Source: CAIWHR01 sp963709525 (lineage in GTDB: Bacteria; Pseudomonadota; Gammaproteobacteria; Burkholderiales; Casimicrobiaceae). Taken from it: a DNA stretch of 64,000 nucleotides. The position numbers and the translations under genes are program-made. Below, in pieces: positions 19,750-29,509 of the stretch. Location of the stretch: assembly GCA_963709525.1 (NCBI GenBank), contig CAVPXB010000022.1:62001-126000 (forward strand), in the 5' to 3' direction. Each line of letters begins with the position of its first letter. The stretch's first letter is position 1. Under the pieces are notes generated by a model, which was not told the DNA's origin, did not search any database, and was given only the letters and a program-made list of their open reading frames with translations.

Positions 19750-20039
19750 CGCAAGCCACCGAAGCCACCGTGACAACGGCCAGGAAGCCCATCCTGCAGA
19801 CGCTGACCGGCCGGGTCGTCAGCGACAAGATGGACAAGACGGTGACCGTCCTCGTCGAGCGCCGGGTCAAGCACCCGCTGTACGGCAAGATAGTCACGCG
19901 ATCAAGCAAGTACCACGCGCACGACGAGAACAACGAGTACAAGGAGGGCGATCTGGTCGAGATCGAGGCGTGCCGCAAGCTCGCCAAGACCAAGGCCTAC
20001 CGGGTGACCCGCCTGATCGAGAAGGCAAAGCTCGTCTGA
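19746..20039 (+). CDS. rpsQ: 30S ribosomal protein S17
   Basis: S17 is a primary 16S rRNA binder of the 30S body. The product is 97 residues. The family core LTGRVVSDKMDKTVTVLVER is preceded by about 18 extra N-terminal residues compared with E. coli. It is the last gene of the S10 cluster; a 251-nt gap follows. Confidence 0.95.
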   Translation: MTQATEATVTTARKPILQTLTGRVVSDKMDKTVTVLVERRVKHPLYGKIVTRSSKYHAHDENNEYKEGDLVEIEACRKLAKTKAYRVTRLIEKAKLV

Positions 20040-20059
20040 CCGTAAACGTGGCTGGGGGC

Positions 20060-20088
20060 TTGCGTTGCGCGCAAGCTCCTGCCATAAT
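20060..20088 (+). promoter_or_regulatory. Candidate spc operon promoter
   Basis: TTGCGT (20060-20065), a 17-nt spacer and CATAAT (20083-20088) lie in the 251-nt rpsQ-rplN gap, the place where E. coli has its spc promoter. The -10 box matches 5 of 6 and the -35 box 3 of 6. Confidence 0.45.
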
Positions 20089-20290
20089 CGATCCTTCGCC
20101 TGCCGCGGCCGGCAGATGTCGTACCCAAAGGCTCGCTTCGCTCGGGGCCAGGCGTTTCACCCGAGAATCAAACGAGTCCACCGGCTGCGGTCCTTCCCCG
20201 AACGGGGTCCAAAACTGGCCGCAGGCATTTTCGCCCGACCGCAGCATTTTCCGCTGCACCGAGCTCTGCGGATTAAGTTGGAGAAGTAGC

Positions 20291-20659
20291 ATGATCCAGA
20301 TGCAATCGATGCTTGACGTCGCCGACAATACCGGCGCGCGGCGAGTCATGTGCATTAAGGTGCTCGGCGGGTCCAAGCGCCGCTACGCCCATATCGGCGA
20401 TGTCATCAAGGTCACCGTCAAGGACGCTGCCCCGCGCGGACGCGTCAAGAAAGGCGAGATCTACAGCGCGGTTGTCGTTCGCACCCGTCAGGGCGTCCGC
20501 CGGGACGACGGTGCGCGCGTACGCTTCGACGCCAACGCGGCCGTGCTCCTGAATGCCAAGCTCGAGCCGATCGGCACCCGCATCTTCGGGCCGGTCACGC
20601 GGGAGCTGCGCACCGAGCGATTCATGAAGATCGTCTCGCTCGCACCGGAAGTGCTGTAG
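20291..20659 (+). CDS. rplN: 50S ribosomal protein L14
   Basis: L14 forms an intersubunit bridge and is the docking site of RsfS. The 122-residue product starts MIQMQSMLDVADNTGARRVM. ATG 20291 is preceded by GGAGAAG. It is the first gene of the spc cluster. Confidence 0.97.
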   Translation: MIQMQSMLDVADNTGARRVMCIKVLGGSKRRYAHIGDVIKVTVKDAAPRGRVKKGEIYSAVVVRTRQGVRRDDGARVRFDANAAVLLNAKLEPIGTRIFGPVTRELRTERFMKIVSLAPEVL

Positions 20660-20669
20660 GAGATATGCG

Positions 20670-20987
20670 ATGCGCAAGATCAAGAAAGGCGACAACGTGG
20701 TCGTGATCACGGGTCGCGACAAGGGCAAGCGCGGCGACGTCTCGCGCGTCGTCGACGCCGAGCACGTCGTGGTGGCCGGCATCAACCAGGTCAAGAAGCA
20801 CCAGCGCCCGAACCCGATGAAGGGCGAGCAGGGCGGCATCGTCAACAAGGACATGCCGATCCACGTCTCGAACGTGGCGCTCTGGAACCCGGTGACGAAG
20901 CAGGCCGACCGCATAGGCTTCCGCACGCTGGAAGACGGCCGCAAGGTCCGCTTCTTCAAGTCGAACGGCGAGCTCGTCGGCGCGTAA
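20670..20987 (+). CDS. rplX: 50S ribosomal protein L24
   Basis: L24 is an assembly-initiating protein near the tunnel exit. The 105-residue product has the KOW motif region (KIKKGDNVVVITGRDKGKRG). It is spaced 10 nt from rplN and 9 nt from rplE. Confidence 0.97.
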   Translation: MRKIKKGDNVVVITGRDKGKRGDVSRVVDAEHVVVAGINQVKKHQRPNPMKGEQGGIVNKDMPIHVSNVALWNPVTKQADRIGFRTLEDGRKVRFFKSNGELVGA

Positions 20988-20996
20988 GGAGAAACC

Positions 20997-21536
20997 ATGG
21001 CCCGCCTGAAGGAAGTCTACAAGACCGAAATCGCGCCCGCGCTGATCAAGCAGTTCGGGTACAAGTCGGTGATGCAGGTCCCGCGCATCCAGAAGATCGT
21101 GCTGAACATGGGTGTGGGCGACGCAATCGGCGACAAGAAACTGCTCGACAACGCCGCCGCCGACATGCAGAAGATTTCCGGCCAGAAGCCGGTCATCACC
21201 AAGGCCAAGAAGGCCATCGCCGGCTTCAAGATCCGCACCGGGTACCCGATCGGCTGCATGGTGACGCTGCGCCAGGACCGCATGTACGAGTTCCTCGACC
21301 GCCTCGTGTCCGTCGCGCTGCCGCGCGTGCGCGACTTCCGCGGCATGTCGGGGCGTGCGTTCGACGGCCGCGGCAACTACAACATGGGCGTGAAGGAACA
21401 GATCATCTTTCCGGAGATCGAGTACGACAAGATCGACGCGCTCCGGGGAATGAACATCACGATCGCCACGACCGCCAAGACCGACGCCGAAGCGAAGGCT
21501 TTGCTTGCGGCGTTCAAGTTTCCGTTCAAGACCTGA
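20997..21536 (+). CDS. rplE: 50S ribosomal protein L5
   Basis: L5 binds 5S rRNA and contacts P-site tRNA. The 179-residue product (E. coli 179) contains PRIQKIVLNMGVGDA and GYPIGCMVTLR. Its downstream neighbour rpsN starts 7 nt after the stop. Confidence 0.97.
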   Translation: MARLKEVYKTEIAPALIKQFGYKSVMQVPRIQKIVLNMGVGDAIGDKKLLDNAAADMQKISGQKPVITKAKKAIAGFKIRTGYPIGCMVTLRQDRMYEFLDRLVSVALPRVRDFRGMSGRAFDGRGNYNMGVKEQIIFPEIEYDKIDALRGMNITIATTAKTDAEAKALLAAFKFPFKT

Positions 21537-21543
21537 GGCCGCC

Positions 21544-21849
21544 ATGGCGAAGCTGTCCCTGATCAACCGCGATGAGAAGCGCCGCGTATTGGTGAAGAAA
21601 TACGCCAAGAAGCGCGCCGCCCTGCTCGCAATCATCAACAACACGAAGGCGTCGGATGACGATCGATTCGCCGCGCGGCTCAAGCTCCAGCAGTTGCCGC
21701 GCAACGCGAATCCCACGCGCCTGCGCAACCGCTGTGCGATCACCGGTCGCCCGCGCGGCTTCTTCCGCAAGTTCGGCCTCGGCCGCAACAAGCTGCGGGA
21801 GTTCGCCATGCGCGGCGAGGTTCCGGGTATCGTCAAGGCCAGCTGGTAA
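21544..21849 (+). CDS. rpsN: 30S ribosomal protein S14 (zinc-free type)
   Basis: S14 is a 30S head protein. The 101-residue product is the long form without CxxC zinc ligands; the conserved region reads NRCAITGRPRGFFRKFGL, with a single Cys. ATG 21544 starts directly after rplE. A longer frame from 21505 overlaps rplE and is rejected. Confidence 0.97.
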   Translation: MAKLSLINRDEKRRVLVKKYAKKRAALLAIINNTKASDDDRFAARLKLQQLPRNANPTRLRNRCAITGRPRGFFRKFGLGRNKLREFAMRGEVPGIVKASW

Positions 21850-21872
21850 CGAAAACGCAGGTGAGGTGATTC

Positions 21873-22268
21873 ATGAGCATGACTGATCCTATCGCCGACA
21901 TGCTGACGCGCATCCGCAATGCGCAGATGGTGGAACAGGCGGCCGTTGTGATGCCCTCTTCAAAGGTCAAGCTGGCCATTGCGAAGGTGCTGAAGGACGA
22001 AGGCTACATCGACGGCTTCAAGGTCTCCGATGCGGAATCGAAGCCGATCCTCGAGATAGGCCTCAAGTACTACGCCGGCAGGCCCGTGATCGAGCGCATC
22101 GAACGCGTTTCGTCCCCCGGCCTTCGCATCTACAAGAGCAAGGACGATATCCCGCGCGTGATGAACGGGCTCGGGATCGCCATCGTCTCGACGTCGCACG
22201 GGGTCATGACCGACCGCAAGGCGCGCGCCACCGGCGTCGGCGGCGAAGTGCTCTGCATCGTGGCCTGA
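21873..22268 (+). CDS. rpsH: 30S ribosomal protein S8
   Basis: S8 binds 16S rRNA helix 21 and, in E. coli, represses the spc operon. The 131-residue product begins MSMTDPIADMLTRIRNAQ and ends in the conserved GGEVLCIVA. The first of two in-frame ATGs (21873, 21879) gives the normal family length and is chosen. Confidence 0.97.
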   Translation: MSMTDPIADMLTRIRNAQMVEQAAVVMPSSKVKLAIAKVLKDEGYIDGFKVSDAESKPILEIGLKYYAGRPVIERIERVSSPGLRIYKSKDDIPRVMNGLGIAIVSTSHGVMTDRKARATGVGGEVLCIVA

Positions 22269-22291
22269 CCGGAATCCAGGAGCACACGAAC

Positions 22292-22819
22292 ATGTCGCGT
22301 ATCGGCAAACACCCCATTCCCCTGCCGGCGAAAGTCGAGGTCACTCTCGCCGCCGGAGCGATTACCGTCAAGGGCCCTCTTGGCACGCTGACCCGCGAAT
22401 TCGGCCCCGAACTCTCCATCGAAAGAGATGGGGCTACGCTGGTCTGCAAGGCGGCCAACGAGGCCGCCAAGCCGATGCACGGGACGCTGCGGGCGCTGGT
22501 GGCCAACATGGTCAAGGGTGTGACCGATGGTTTCGAGCGCAAGTTGACGCTGGTCGGCGTGGGCTATCGCGCGCAGGCCGCGGGCGACAAGCTGAACCTG
22601 TCGCTGGGATTCTCGCACCCGGTCGTGCACAGGATGCCGCTGGGCGTCAAGGTCGAAACCCCGGTGCAGACCGAAATCGTCGTCAAGGGCATCGACAAGC
22701 AGGCTGTGGGACAGGTCGCGGCCGAGATCCGCGCTTACCGTCCGCCGGAACCCTACAAGGGCAAGGGCGTGCGCTATACGGGCGAGCGCGTCGTGATCAA
22801 GGAAACCAAGAAGAAATAG
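22292..22819 (+). CDS. rplF: 50S ribosomal protein L6
   Basis: L6 lies at the base of the L7/L12 stalk near the sarcin-ricin loop. The 175-residue product contains the C-terminal YKGKGVRYTGERV segment. AGGAG is present upstream. A 71-nt gap separates it from rplR. Confidence 0.97.
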   Translation: MSRIGKHPIPLPAKVEVTLAAGAITVKGPLGTLTREFGPELSIERDGATLVCKAANEAAKPMHGTLRALVANMVKGVTDGFERKLTLVGVGYRAQAAGDKLNLSLGFSHPVVHRMPLGVKVETPVQTEIVVKGIDKQAVGQVAAEIRAYRPPEPYKGKGVRYTGERVVIKETKKK

Positions 22820-22890
22820 GAAAGGCGGTCAGGAGCCTGCACGGCTCTTGAACGGTTTTTCGCAGGCATAGTCAGCTGGAAGGATCAACG

Positions 22891-23244
22891 ATGAACAAGA
22901 AGGAAGCTCGAGTCCGCCGCTCCCGCAAAACCCGGGCGCGCATTGCCGAGCAGCGTGCAACGCGGCTGGTGGTGAACCGCTCGAATTCGCACATCTACGC
23001 GCAGATCATCGCGCCGTCGGGCAACCAGGTGCTGGCGTCGGCATCGACGGCTGAAGCCGACGTGCGCAAGGATGTCAAGAACGGCGGCAACAAGGCCGCC
23101 GCCGCGATCGTCGGCAAGCGCATCGCCGACAAGGCCAAGGCGCTGGGCATCGAGTCCGTCGCCTTCGATCGTTCCGGGTTCCGGTACCACGGCCGCGTGC
23201 AGGTGCTGGCAGACGCGGCCCGCGAGAACGGCCTCAAGTTCTGA
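22891..23244 (+). CDS. rplR: 50S ribosomal protein L18
   Basis: L18 binds 5S rRNA together with L5. The 117-residue product has RLVVNRSNSHIYAQII and ends GRVQVLADAARENGLKF, as in the family. GGAAGGA precedes ATG 22891. Confidence 0.97.
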   Translation: MNKKEARVRRSRKTRARIAEQRATRLVVNRSNSHIYAQIIAPSGNQVLASASTAEADVRKDVKNGGNKAAAAIVGKRIADKAKALGIESVAFDRSGFRYHGRVQVLADAARENGLKF

Positions 23245-23273
23245 CGCCAGAAACGCATCCAGGAAAGCTAAAC

Positions 23274-23789
23274 ATGGCGAGAATGCAGCAGCAGCAGGAC
23301 GAGCGCGGCGATGGCCTGCGCGAGAAGATGATCAGCATCAACCGCGTCACCAAGGTGGTGAAGGGCGGCCGGATTCTCGGCTTCGCCGCGCTGACCGTGG
23401 TCGGCGACGGTGACGGCCGCGTCGGCATGGGCAAGGGCAAGGCGAAGGAAGTTCCGGTCGCCGTGCAGAAGGCGATGGAAGAGGCGCGTCGCAGGATGAT
23501 CAAGGTCAACCTCAAGAGCGGCACCGTGCACCACGCGGTCGAAGGCCGGCACGGGGCGACCAAGGTGTTCATGCAGCCCGCCTCCGACGGTACCGGCGTG
23601 ATCGCCGGCGGCCCGATGCGCGCCGTATTCGAGGTGGTTGGCGTGACCAACGTGCTGGCCAAGTGCCACGGCTCGACCAATCCGTACAATCTGGTTCGCG
23701 CGACATTGAACGCGCTGTCGAACCTCAATTCGCCGGCCGAGATCGCTGCCAAGCGCGGCATGACGGTCGCGCAGATCCTGGAGGCCTGA
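23274..23789 (+). CDS. rpsE: 30S ribosomal protein S5
   Basis: S5 acts at the mRNA entry site and in decoding fidelity. The 171-residue product has the VTKVVKGGRILGFAALTVVG core, the spectinomycin-contact loop, without obvious change. rpmD starts 3 nt after its stop. Confidence 0.97.
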   Translation: MARMQQQQDERGDGLREKMISINRVTKVVKGGRILGFAALTVVGDGDGRVGMGKGKAKEVPVAVQKAMEEARRRMIKVNLKSGTVHHAVEGRHGATKVFMQPASDGTGVIAGGPMRAVFEVVGVTNVLAKCHGSTNPYNLVRATLNALSNLNSPAEIAAKRGMTVAQILEA

Positions 23790-23792
23790 TCC

Positions 23793-23987
23793 ATGTCGGC
23801 GCCGAAGAAGCTGCGTGTGACGCTGGTCAAGAGCGTCACCGCGACCAAGCAGGATCACCGCGCGACGGTGCGGGGCCTGGGGCTCAAGTGGACCAACCAC
23901 TCGGTCGAGGTCATCGACACGCCGTCGACGCGTGGCATGATCAACAAGGTCGGCTACCTGCTCAAGGTAGCGGACGCGAACGCGTAA
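23793..23987 (+). CDS. rpmD: 50S ribosomal protein L30
   Basis: L30 is a small 23S rRNA binder. The 64-residue product has the family pattern (KLRVTLVKSVTATKQDHRAT ... MINKVGYLL). It lies tightly between rpsE and rplO. Confidence 0.95.
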   Translation: MSAPKKLRVTLVKSVTATKQDHRATVRGLGLKWTNHSVEVIDTPSTRGMINKVGYLLKVADANA

Positions 23988-24009
23988 TTCGAGTTACAGG
24001 AGCCGGCCC

Positions 24010-24441
24010 ATGCGCCTCAATACGATAAAACCTGCCGCAGGATCGAACAAGCCGCGCCGCCGCGTCGGCCGCGGAATCGGTTCCGGTCTCGGCAAGACGG
24101 CGGGCCGTGGCCACAAGGGTCAGAAATCCCGTTCGGGCGGTTTTCACAAGGTCGGTTTCGAGGGCGGCCAGATGCCGTTGCAACGCCGCTTGCCGAAGCG
24201 CGGCTTCGTCTCGCTTGCTCGCAACGATACCGCGGAAGTCCGGCTGTCCGATCTCGCCAGGCTTCCGGTGACCGACATCGATCTTCTTGCGCTCAAGTCC
24301 GCCGGGGTGGTTCCGGCGCTGGCCAAGTCGGCCAAAGTCATCAAGGCGGGCGCGCTCACGAAGGCGGTGAAGCTCACCGGCATCGGCGCCACCAAGGGCG
24401 CGAAGGCGGCCATCGAGGCCGCCGGCGGCAGCCTCGCCTGA
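24010..24441 (+). CDS. rplO: 50S ribosomal protein L15
   Basis: L15 is a late-assembly 23S rRNA binder. The 143-residue product has the Gly/Arg-rich N-terminus (RRRVGRGIGSGLGKTAGRGH) and GFEGGQMPLQRRLPKRGF. It precedes secY by 44 nt. Confidence 0.97.
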   Translation: MRLNTIKPAAGSNKPRRRVGRGIGSGLGKTAGRGHKGQKSRSGGFHKVGFEGGQMPLQRRLPKRGFVSLARNDTAEVRLSDLARLPVTDIDLLALKSAGVVPALAKSAKVIKAGALTKAVKLTGIGATKGAKAAIEAAGGSLA

Positions 24442-24485
24442 ACAACGGCGCGAAACTGCGCAATCGCAACTGACAGGAAGCAACG

Positions 24486-25807
<1,322 letters not shown>

Positions 25808-25808
<1 letters not shown>

Positions 25809-26026
25809 TGGCGAAGGAAGAAACGATCCAGATGCAGGGCGAGATCCTGGAAATGCTGCCCAACGCAACATTCAGGGTCAAGCTGGAGAACGGCCACGTC
25901 GTGCTGGGACACATCTCCGGCAAGATGCGGATGCATTACATCAAGATACTGCCGGGCGACAAGGTTACCGTCGACCTCACGCCCTACGATCTGACCCGCG
26001 CGCGGATCACGTTCCGCGCCAAGTGA
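25808..26026 (+). CDS. infA: Translation initiation factor IF-1
   Basis: IF-1 blocks the A site during initiation. The 72-residue single OB-fold product starts MAKEETIQMQGEILEMLPNA and ends LTRARITFRAK, the standard length and ends. It overlaps secY by one base (TGATG), so it is probably coupled to secY translation. Confidence 0.96.
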
Positions 26027-26111
26027 TGATCGGATCGTTTCACGGTGACAAGGCCGGACACGGCGCGCTGGCAGCGCCGGTCCCGCGCCACGGATTTTGG
26101 AAGGAACTGAA

Positions 26112-26225
26112 ATGAAAGTTCTCGCTTCGGTAAAGAAAATCTGCCGCAATTGCAAGATCATCCGGCGCAACGGCGTCGTACGCGTCATTTGCTCCGACCC
26201 GCGCCACAAGCAGCGGCAAGGCTAA
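26112..26225 (+). CDS. rpmJ: 50S ribosomal protein L36 (zinc-ribbon type)
   Basis: This is a 37-residue L36. It starts MKVLASVKKICRNCKIIRRN and has the zinc ligands Cys11, Cys14, Cys27 and His32, so it is the zinc-binding form. GGAAGGAA lies just before ATG 26112. It sits between infA and rpsM, the conserved place. Confidence 0.95.
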   Translation: MKVLASVKKICRNCKIIRRNGVVRVICSDPRHKQRQG

Positions 26226-26263
26226 CGAACTCGAATTCGACAGGGTAGAGACAGGTAACCGCT

Positions 26264-26656
26264 ATGGCCCGTATTGCAGGCGTCAACATTCCCAATCATC
26301 AGCACGCGGAGATCGCATTGACGGCGATCTACGGCATCGGCCGCGCGCGCGCGCAGGCCATCTGCGTCGCGGCAGGAGTCAAGCGTTCGGCGAAGGTCAA
26401 GGACCTTTCCGACGCGGACATGGACAGGCTGCGCGAACAGATCCAGAAGTTCACGATCGAGGGCGATCTGCGCCGCGAAGTGACGATGAGCATCAAGCGG
26501 CTCATGGATCTCGGGTGCTACCGCGGGGTGCGGCATCGCCGCGGCCTGCCGGTGCGCGGGCAGCGCACGCGCACCAACGCCCGCACCCGCAAGGGGCCGA
26601 AGAAATCGCGTTCGGGCATGAGCAGCAAGCCGGCAGGCAAGCCGGCAGGCAAGTAA
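26264..26656 (+). CDS. rpsM: 30S ribosomal protein S13 with repeat-built C-terminal tail
   Basis: S13 contacts P-site tRNA and bridges the subunits. The 130-residue product has the usual N-terminus (ARIAGVNIPNHQHAEIALT) and GLPVRGQRTRTNARTRKGP. The last ~12 residues (SSKPAGKPAGK) extend past the E. coli end (118 aa) and come from a 12-bp tandem duplication at the gene's 3' end. Lys-rich S13 tails contact tRNA, so the extension should be tolerated. Confidence 0.96.
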   Translation: MARIAGVNIPNHQHAEIALTAIYGIGRARAQAICVAAGVKRSAKVKDLSDADMDRLREQIQKFTIEGDLRREVTMSIKRLMDLGCYRGVRHRRGLPVRGQRTRTNARTRKGPKKSRSGMSSKPAGKPAGK

Positions 26657-26675
26657 CGGTCAAGGACGACTCAGC

Positions 26676-27083
26676 ATGGCACAGCAATCCTCGCACAAAG
26701 CCGCCGCCCAGCGCGCGCGCAAGAAGGTCAAGAAAAACGTCGCGGAAGGCATCGCGCACGTTCACGCGTCCTTCAACAACACGATCATCACCATCACCGA
26801 TCGTCAGGGCAACGCGTTGTCGTGGGCGACGTCGGGCGGAGCCGGGTTCAAGGGCTCGCGCAAGTCGACGCCTTTCGCAGCGCAGGTCGCTGCGGAAAAG
26901 GCGGGCCGCGTGGCAGTCGAATGCGGCATCAAGAACCTGGAAGTTCGGATCAAGGGTCCCGGGCCCGGCCGCGAGTCGGCGGTGCGCGCGCTCAATGCGC
27001 TCGGCATCAAGATCAGCAGCATCTCCGACGTGACGCCGATTCCGCACAACGGCTGCCGGCCGCCGAAGCGGCGTCGGATCTGA
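26676..27083 (+). CDS. rpsK: 30S ribosomal protein S11
   Basis: S11 forms the platform near the E site. The 135-residue product has HVHASFNNTIITITDRQGNA and ends NGCRPPKRRRI. It lies 19 nt after rpsM; a 125-nt gap then precedes rpsD. Confidence 0.97.
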   Translation: MAQQSSHKAAAQRARKKVKKNVAEGIAHVHASFNNTIITITDRQGNALSWATSGGAGFKGSRKSTPFAAQVAAEKAGRVAVECGIKNLEVRIKGPGPGRESAVRALNALGIKISSISDVTPIPHNGCRPPKRRRI

Positions 27084-27208
27084 ACACGGCGGCGCGCGGA
27101 GCGCGGGCTCCACTCTCACTCTGGATGGCCAGTCGTCAACCGGGAGAGACCGCATCGAATCGCAGGCTCATCGATTCATTCATCAACTGATTTCACTGGG
27201 ATAGCAAC

Positions 27209-27832
27209 GTGGCTCGTTATATCGGACCCAAATGCAAGCTGGCGCGACGGGAAGGCACTGACCTTTTCCTGAAAAGCGCGCGTCGATCGCTCGACTCCAA
27301 GTGCAAGCTGGAAACCAAGCCGGGTCAACACGGCGTCAAGTCCGGCATGCGCATGTCGGATTACGGCAAACAGCTGCGCGAGAAGCAGAAACTGCGCCGT
27401 ACCTACGGCATCCTCGAGCGGCAGTTCCGCCGCTACTTCGCCGACGCGGCCCGCAAGAAGGGCTCGACCGGCGAGAACCTCCTGCGCCTGCTCGAGTCGC
27501 GTCTCGACAACGTCGTCTACCGGATGGGCATCGGCTCGACCCGCGCCGAAGCCCGCCAGCTCGTCGGCCACTGCTCGATCACGGTCAACGGCAAGGTTCT
27601 CAACATCCCCTCGGCGCAGGTCAAGGCCGGTGACCTTGTCGCTGTCACCGAAAAGGCCAGGGGCCAGCTGCGCATCCAGGATTCGCTGCAGCTCGCCGAG
27701 AAGGTCGGCTTCCCCTCGTGGGTCGAGGTCGACGTGAAGAAAATGACCGGCGCCTTCAAGGGGTCGCCGGAGCGCTCGGAGTTCGCGCAGGACATCAACG
27801 AAAGTCTGGTGGTCGAGCTGTACTCGAAGTAA
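27209..27832 (+). CDS. rpsD: 30S ribosomal protein S4
   Basis: S4 nucleates 30S body assembly and, in E. coli, represses the alpha operon. The 207-residue product starts ARYIGPKCKLARREGTDLFL, with a GTG start at 27209. It lacks the zinc-binding Cys cluster of the zinc form. The S4 domain region contains RLDNVVYRMG. Confidence 0.97.
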   Translation: MARYIGPKCKLARREGTDLFLKSARRSLDSKCKLETKPGQHGVKSGMRMSDYGKQLREKQKLRRTYGILERQFRRYFADAARKKGSTGENLLRLLESRLDNVVYRMGIGSTRAEARQLVGHCSITVNGKVLNIPSAQVKAGDLVAVTEKARGQLRIQDSLQLAEKVGFPSWVEVDVKKMTGAFKGSPERSEFAQDINESLVVELYSK

Positions 27833-27873
27833 CCGCCCGGCTTGCCGGTTTGAGATTCGCTTAGGGATTTCGC

Positions 27874-28851
27874 ATGCAGAGCAATGCCTTGTTGAAACCG
27901 CGCATCATCGACGTGCAGTCTTCGTCGCCGTTCCACGCCAAGGTCGTGATGGAGCCGTTCGAGCGGGGCTATGGCCACACGCTCGGCAACGCGCTTCGCC
28001 GCGTCCTGCTGTCGTCCATGCCGGGGTATGCCCCGACCGAGGTCCGCATCACGGGGGTGCTGCACGAGTACTCCGCGCTCGACGGTGTGCAGGAAGATGT
28101 CGTCGACATCCTCCTGAACCTGAAGGGGGTGGTGCTGAAGCTGCACAACCGCGATCACGTGCTGCTGAAGCTTGCCAAGAACGGCGAGGGTGCCGTCACC
28201 GCGGCCGACATCGAGCCCAATCACGACGTCGAGATCATCAATCCCGAGCATGTCATCGCCCATCTCACGGCCGGCGGCAAGCTGGAGATGGAGATCAAGG
28301 TCGAGCGCGGCCGCGGCTACCAGCCGGCGACCGCGCGGGTCAAGCCCGAAGGCGGGCGCACCATCGGCAGCATTCTCCTCGATGCGTCGTTCAGCCCGGT
28401 TCGCCGCGTGAGCTATTCGGTGGAGAGCGCGCGCGTCGAGCAGCGCACCGACCTCGACAAGCTGGTGCTGGACATCGAGACCAACGGCGTGGTCGAGCCC
28501 GAGCAGGCCGTGCGTTATGCCGCATCGGTGCTGGTCGAGCAGCTGTCGGTGTTTGCCGACCTGCAGGGAACCGACAGCCCGCTGGCCGAGCGTTCCACGC
28601 CGCAGGTCGATCCGATCCTGCTGCGCCCGGTCGACGACCTCGAGCTCACGGTCCGTTCGGCCAATTGCCTCAAGGCCGAGAACATCTACTACATCGGCGA
28701 CCTCATCCAGCGCACCGAAACCGAGCTGCTCAAGACCCCCAACCTCGGCCGCAAGTCGCTGAACGAAATCAAGGAAGTGCTCGCCTCCCGCGGGCTGTCG
28801 CTCGGCATGAAGCTCGAGAACTGGCCCCCGGCCGGGCTCGACCGTCCGTAA
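27874..28851 (+). CDS. rpoA: DNA-directed RNA polymerase subunit alpha
   Basis: Alpha dimerises to start RNA polymerase assembly; its C-terminal domain binds UP elements and activators. The product is 325 residues. The N-terminal domain has GYGHTLGNALRRVLLSSMPG. The C-terminal domain has ELTVRSANCLKAENIYYIGD, with the DNA-contacting Arg equivalent to E. coli Arg265, and LKTPNLGRKSLNEIK. Confidence 0.98.
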   Translation: MQSNALLKPRIIDVQSSSPFHAKVVMEPFERGYGHTLGNALRRVLLSSMPGYAPTEVRITGVLHEYSALDGVQEDVVDILLNLKGVVLKLHNRDHVLLKLAKNGEGAVTAADIEPNHDVEIINPEHVIAHLTAGGKLEMEIKVERGRGYQPATARVKPEGGRTIGSILLDASFSPVRRVSYSVESARVEQRTDLDKLVLDIETNGVVEPEQAVRYAASVLVEQLSVFADLQGTDSPLAERSTPQVDPILLRPVDDLELTVRSANCLKAENIYYIGDLIQRTETELLKTPNLGRKSLNEIKEVLASRGLSLGMKLENWPPAGLDRP

Positions 28852-28881
28852 CGCCCGAGCGCGACACGAAGGAAAATCACC

Positions 28882-29277
28882 ATGCGCCACCGCCACGGCC
28901 TGCGGAAACTCAACCGCACCAGCAGCCATCGCCTCGCGATGCTGCGCAACATGACCAACTCGCTGCTGACGCACGAGGTCATCAAGACCACGCTGCCGAA
29001 GGCCAAGGAACTGCGCCGCGTCGCGGAACCGATGATCACGCTGGGCAAGACGCCGACGCTGGCCAATCGCCGGCTCGCGTTCGACCGCCTGCGCGACCGC
29101 GAGGTCGTCACCAAGCTCTTCAACGAGCTGGGGCCGCGCTACCAGGCGCGCCCGGGCGGGTACCTGCGCATCCTCAAGTTCGGTTTCCGCCAGGGCGACA
29201 ATGCGCCGATGGCGCTGGTCGAACTCGTCGACCGTCCCGCGCCTGCCGTTGAGGCAGCACCGGCGAAGGCCGAGTAA
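28882..29277 (+). CDS. rplQ: 50S ribosomal protein L17
   Basis: L17 lies near the exit tunnel. The 131-residue product starts MRHRHGLRKLNRTSSHRLAM. It is the last gene of the alpha cluster and is followed by an intrinsic terminator. Confidence 0.97.
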   Translation: MRHRHGLRKLNRTSSHRLAMLRNMTNSLLTHEVIKTTLPKAKELRRVAEPMITLGKTPTLANRRLAFDRLRDREVVTKLFNELGPRYQARPGGYLRILKFGFRQGDNAPMALVELVDRPAPAVEAAPAKAE

Positions 29278-29332
29278 TCCGCTAGACCGCACGTTTGCAA
29301 GATCGGCCGCGGCCGACGTTGCAAAGGAGAAG

Positions 29333-29355
29333 CCGGGCTGCTACGCCCGGTTTTT
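29333..29355 (+). terminator. Intrinsic terminator of the ribosomal protein super-cluster
   Basis: CCGGGC (29333-29338), a TGCTAC loop and GCCCGG (29345-29350) are followed directly by TTTTT (29351-29355). A second hairpin lies just upstream: TTTGCAA 29294-29300 pairs with TTGCAAA 29319-29325 around a TCGGCC palindrome. Confidence 0.85.
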
Positions 29356-29509
29356 CTTTGGTGCATCTGCAAGCGGGTATCCAAGCGGCCACCTGCAGTG
29401 CCTGGCCTCTCGGTGCCGACTTTGCGTGCCTTGCGAAGACCTTGAGTACATCGGGTTTCGCTCGACACCCCGGTGCCGCTAAGGCACGGCAGAGTCCGAG
29501 GCCCCTCGA

